Assembly (NCBI GenBank): GCA_910577115.1
Contig: CAJTMC010000035.1
Location: 1 to 42,522, forward strand
Length of the DNA: 42,522 nucleotides
Origin: an uncultured Lachnospiraceae bacterium
GTDB taxonomy: Bacteria; Bacillota; Clostridia; Lachnospirales; Lachnospiraceae
Direction: 5' to 3'
Below the pieces are notes generated by a model. It was not told where the DNA came from and did no database searches. It saw only the letters and a program-made list of their open reading frames with translations. This document shows positions 40,817 to 42,522 of the stretch, one piece after another. A program made the position numbers and the translations under genes. Position 1 is the first letter of the stretch. The number at the start of each line of letters is the position of its first letter.

Positions 40817-41067
40817 CTAATCCTCCTGTTTAAAAACATTGAATATTACCCTTCCTATGCGCGTGTCTGTCTGCAAAAATTCTGTAACGATCTGCACCGC
40901 AATACCTGCCGCCTCCGCATTCGAAAATGAAATTCGCCTGTTGAAATACAGCAAAAAGCAATAAACTTGATGTTATTTTCAACACAACATTTTAGCGCAC
41001 TTTCATAACAATTTTGCAAATCCTGACAAAGTGCCTCATTTAGTTCGCCATAAAGGCATACGGATAT
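40817..41067 (-). pseudogene. Macro-domain protein-ADP-ribose hydrolase, C-terminal relic
   Basis: Minus strand, entered at about 41067: YGELNEALCQDLQNCYESAL, then CVENNIKFIAFCCISTGEFHF in one frame. A one-base shift near 40926 leads to AEAAGIAVQIVTEFLQTDTR and IGRVIFNVFKQED with a proper stop at 40817. IAFCCISTG-x-FHFP and the closing VIFNVF are the ADP-ribose-binding loop and last strand of the zinc-type macro domains often linked to Sir2 (SirTM-linked) systems. The N-terminal ~170 residues are lost. It lies about 1 kb from the intact ADP-ribosylglycohydrolase. Confidence 0.75.
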
Positions 41068-41270
41068 TCATAAGCGAACGGATTGCATTTTTCGGAAAAG
41101 TGTTTCTACTGCATAAAATTTGAAGTATAATGCATATCCCTGCATATGATTACCGATTTAGCACTCACTTAACAGCTATGCGAACTTGAATTTATTGAAA
41201 TGTAATTCTCAATAGGCAAAATTCAAATCCTTGCCGTATGCTTTGCACAATTTCTACATAGACAGGTTTT

Positions 41271-41552
41271 TCAAAAACAAAAAAGGATAATTTCTTCCTC
41301 CCCTTGTGCTAATGATAGGTTGCGCAATGTACAAATAAATTGAAAGAAGGGGTTCTCTTCATGAACTTCGTAATAGTCGCCGAAAGAGTATTCGATATCT
41401 ATATGTCGGTCAATTATCGGAGTATCATCGCATTCGAACACATCTATACGGTACACAATTTCAGATACATCTTCGCTTAGATTATCATCCGATATACCAT
41501 TTTCTAAAGATATTTTTTGGCTTATCTGTTTGACATCATCAATTGTAATCAT
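41271..41552 (-). CDS. Small acidic hypothetical protein
   Basis: 93 residues from the ATG at 41552, with GGAGG 8 bases upstream; the frame is open further up but that part belongs to an HTH relic. Sequence MITIDDVKQISQKISLENG, then VYRIDVFECDDTPIIDRHID and FFQFICTLRNLSLAQG. Alpha/beta, acidic, no membrane segment. Not recognised. The region around it is full of relics of small acidic and DNA-binding proteins, so it may be an immunity- or antitoxin-type survivor. Confidence 0.55.
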   Translation of the reverse strand: MITIDDVKQISQKISLENGISDDNLSEDVSEIVYRIDVFECDDTPIIDRHIDIEYSFGDYYEVHEENPFFQFICTLRNLSLAQGEEEIILFCF

Positions 41553-41576
41553 AATGTCTATCCTCCAAATCCTGAT

Positions 41577-41744
41577 TGTGACTTGATGATTTTTAAGGGA
41601 AACATTAGCTGTTATATTTGCCCAATCTATGTCAAACCTTACAACACTCAGAATTCTTCCCACTGGGCATATGATTTGAATCATTGTAGACTTTAGCACC
41701 TATCGTTCTGCTATTTCTTTAACTGTTAGATATCTTTTAATCAT
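41577..41744 (-). pseudogene. Small helix-turn-helix (excisionase-like) protein, nonsense codon
   Basis: Minus-strand ATG at 41744 encodes MIKRYLTVKEIAER, then TAG (41702-41700), then in frame LKSTMIQIICPVGRI and VVRFDIDWANI. Intact relatives read AERWG, so TGG to TAG is the simplest cause. The pattern YLTVKEIAERWG, GRI, W-x-IP is the small HTH_17/MerR-like DNA-binding family common beside restriction and addiction genes in gut Clostridia. Confidence 0.65.
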
Positions 41745-41847
41745 ACAATTCGACATGCCATGTTATATATTGAAGATATTTGATCTATTAAGTCATTAAT
41801 TGCTGCCATAAAATATTTGTTCTCCTTTGAACTTTTATTTCCGCGCT

Positions 41848-42522
41848 CTATAATACATTCCAGTACCCTGCTTTTTTTGATCCAACTCTCTCAATATAAC
41901 TATTTTCACGCAAAAATGAAATATTGTTATCTACTGCCGTTTTGCTGATCCCTAAGATTTTGCGGAGTTCCTCGGCAGTTATATTGGGGTTATCCCTCAT
42001 TTCTGTCAAAATTTTCCTTCTTCTTACGTTCAAAAGCTTTTTATTCCCAACTTTATTCCGAACTTTCCTGATTTTTTTCAATGGTATTGTTACAACGATT
42101 GAATTTTCTCTGAATGCGAACGCCTCTTTACCATAAATTTCTGTTATTTTAGGAACTCCTCGTCCTGATTTCTCACTTATATGCAATTGTAAAAATATTT
42201 CCGATAGCTTTTCATTCACAGGTACAGATTCCCCTAAATAAAAACCTTCCATTGTCTGTGCCGGAGGTAAAGAGCCTCTTGACAAGATTTCTATCCTGTC
42301 AGAAAAAACGGAAATCATAGGCTCGTTTCCTTCCACCCATTTGTTATGTAGAACAGCATTGATGATCGCCTCCCGAAATGCTTTGTTGTCAAACAGCGGC
42401 ACTTCTTTCCTTTCCACAACCCGGTCTGTTTCATCTGCCTGTATAATATTCAATACATCACCATATCGTAATAACTCGTCCAAACTGTATAAAAGACAAT
42501 TATTTCCAAACTCTCTAACCGA
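41848..42522 (-). CDS. AlbA/HATPase_c_4-type ATP-binding regulator, right-truncated
   Basis: The frame is open to the right edge, so the N-terminus is outside. The visible 224 residues include FREAIINAVLHNKW, ISVFSDRIEILSRGSLPPAQ and SEKSGRGVPKITEIYG, the pattern of the GHKL-like C-terminal half (HATPase_c_4) of AlbA_2/divergent AAA_4 proteins. A winged-HTH end follows (RRRKILTEMRDNPNITAEEL, then LGISKTAVDNNISFLRENSY). These are predicted transcription regulators. The TTG at 42483 is probably not the start. Adjacent to a small HTH relic, consistent with an accessory regulatory module. Confidence 0.85.
   Translation of the reverse strand, partial: SVREFGNNCLLYSLDELLRYGDVLNIIQADETDRVVERKEVPLFDNKAFREAIINAVLHNKWVEGNEPMISVFSDRIEILSRGSLPPAQTMEGFYLGESVPVNEKLSEIFLQLHISEKSGRGVPKITEIYGKEAFAFRENSIVVTIPLKKIRKVRNKVGNKKLLNVRRRKILTEMRDNPNITAEELRKILGISKTAVDNNISFLRENSYIERVGSKKAGYWNVL

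Overview
The window looks like a stretch of a gut-type Clostridia chromosome, most likely Lachnospiraceae. The coding sequence is moderately low in GC. Several genes are types I associate with that family: TnpV, a RhuM protein, a DUF6017 replication-protein tail, a second MraY-like enzyme with a GKPRGAG motif, an Agr/LytTR pair, and long secreted proteins with repeated Ig-like modules. I have run no database search, so all names rest on motifs I can read. I see no rRNA, tRNA or CRISPR array.

Layout. 1-3.1 kb is the scar of a Tn4451/ICE-type element: a cut replication-initiator tail, a zinc-finger protein, a rhuM gene, tnpV, and the first ~30 residues of a large serine recombinase. 3.4-5.5 kb is a minus-strand housekeeping cluster (rhomboid protease, flavodoxin-SCP2 fusion, HIT hydrolase). 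5.8-10 kb is one 1397-residue secreted glucosaminidase with an acidic Ser/Glu/Thr linker and about seven Ig-like repeats, followed by a small membrane protein. 10.6-11 kb keeps a minus-strand promoter with a near-perfect DtxR/IdeR iron box, a ribosome site and a terminator, but no gene. 11.1-14.9 kb is a divergent ankyrin/TPR cluster. 15-16.8 kb is an ABC-F ATPase coupled to a short upstream ORF. 17-20.5 kb holds an unknown duplicated-domain protein and a LytTR regulator/AgrC-like kinase/coiled-coil operon. 20.6-25.4 kb has the MraY-like enzyme and a heterodimeric ABC exporter.

From about 25.4 kb rightward the DNA is accessory and visibly decaying. It contains a frameshifted VOC protein, two broken copies of an Rpn-type nuclease flanking a 6-kb segment in direct orientation, two acetyltransferase genes fused by a deletion, a frameshifted AraC regulator next to an intact second ABC exporter pair, an HTH/ankyrin-like gene paired with a zinc-ribbon membrane protein, and a LytTR regulator remnant. 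Next come an intact ADP-ribosylglycohydrolase, an acidic immunity-like protein, and relics of a related gene, a macro-domain ADP-ribose hydrolase and a small HTH protein. An AlbA/HATPase-type regulator runs off the right edge.

Most noteworthy: (i) a short GC-rich hairpin occurs three times (15.03, 38.86 and 39.91 kb), each time just before a translation start of an unrelated gene; (ii) the ADP-ribosylglycohydrolase sits 1 kb from a macro-domain relic, suggesting a former two-enzyme ADP-ribose reversal module; (iii) the orphan iron box; (iv) the ankyrin/TPR divergon, whose function I cannot name.
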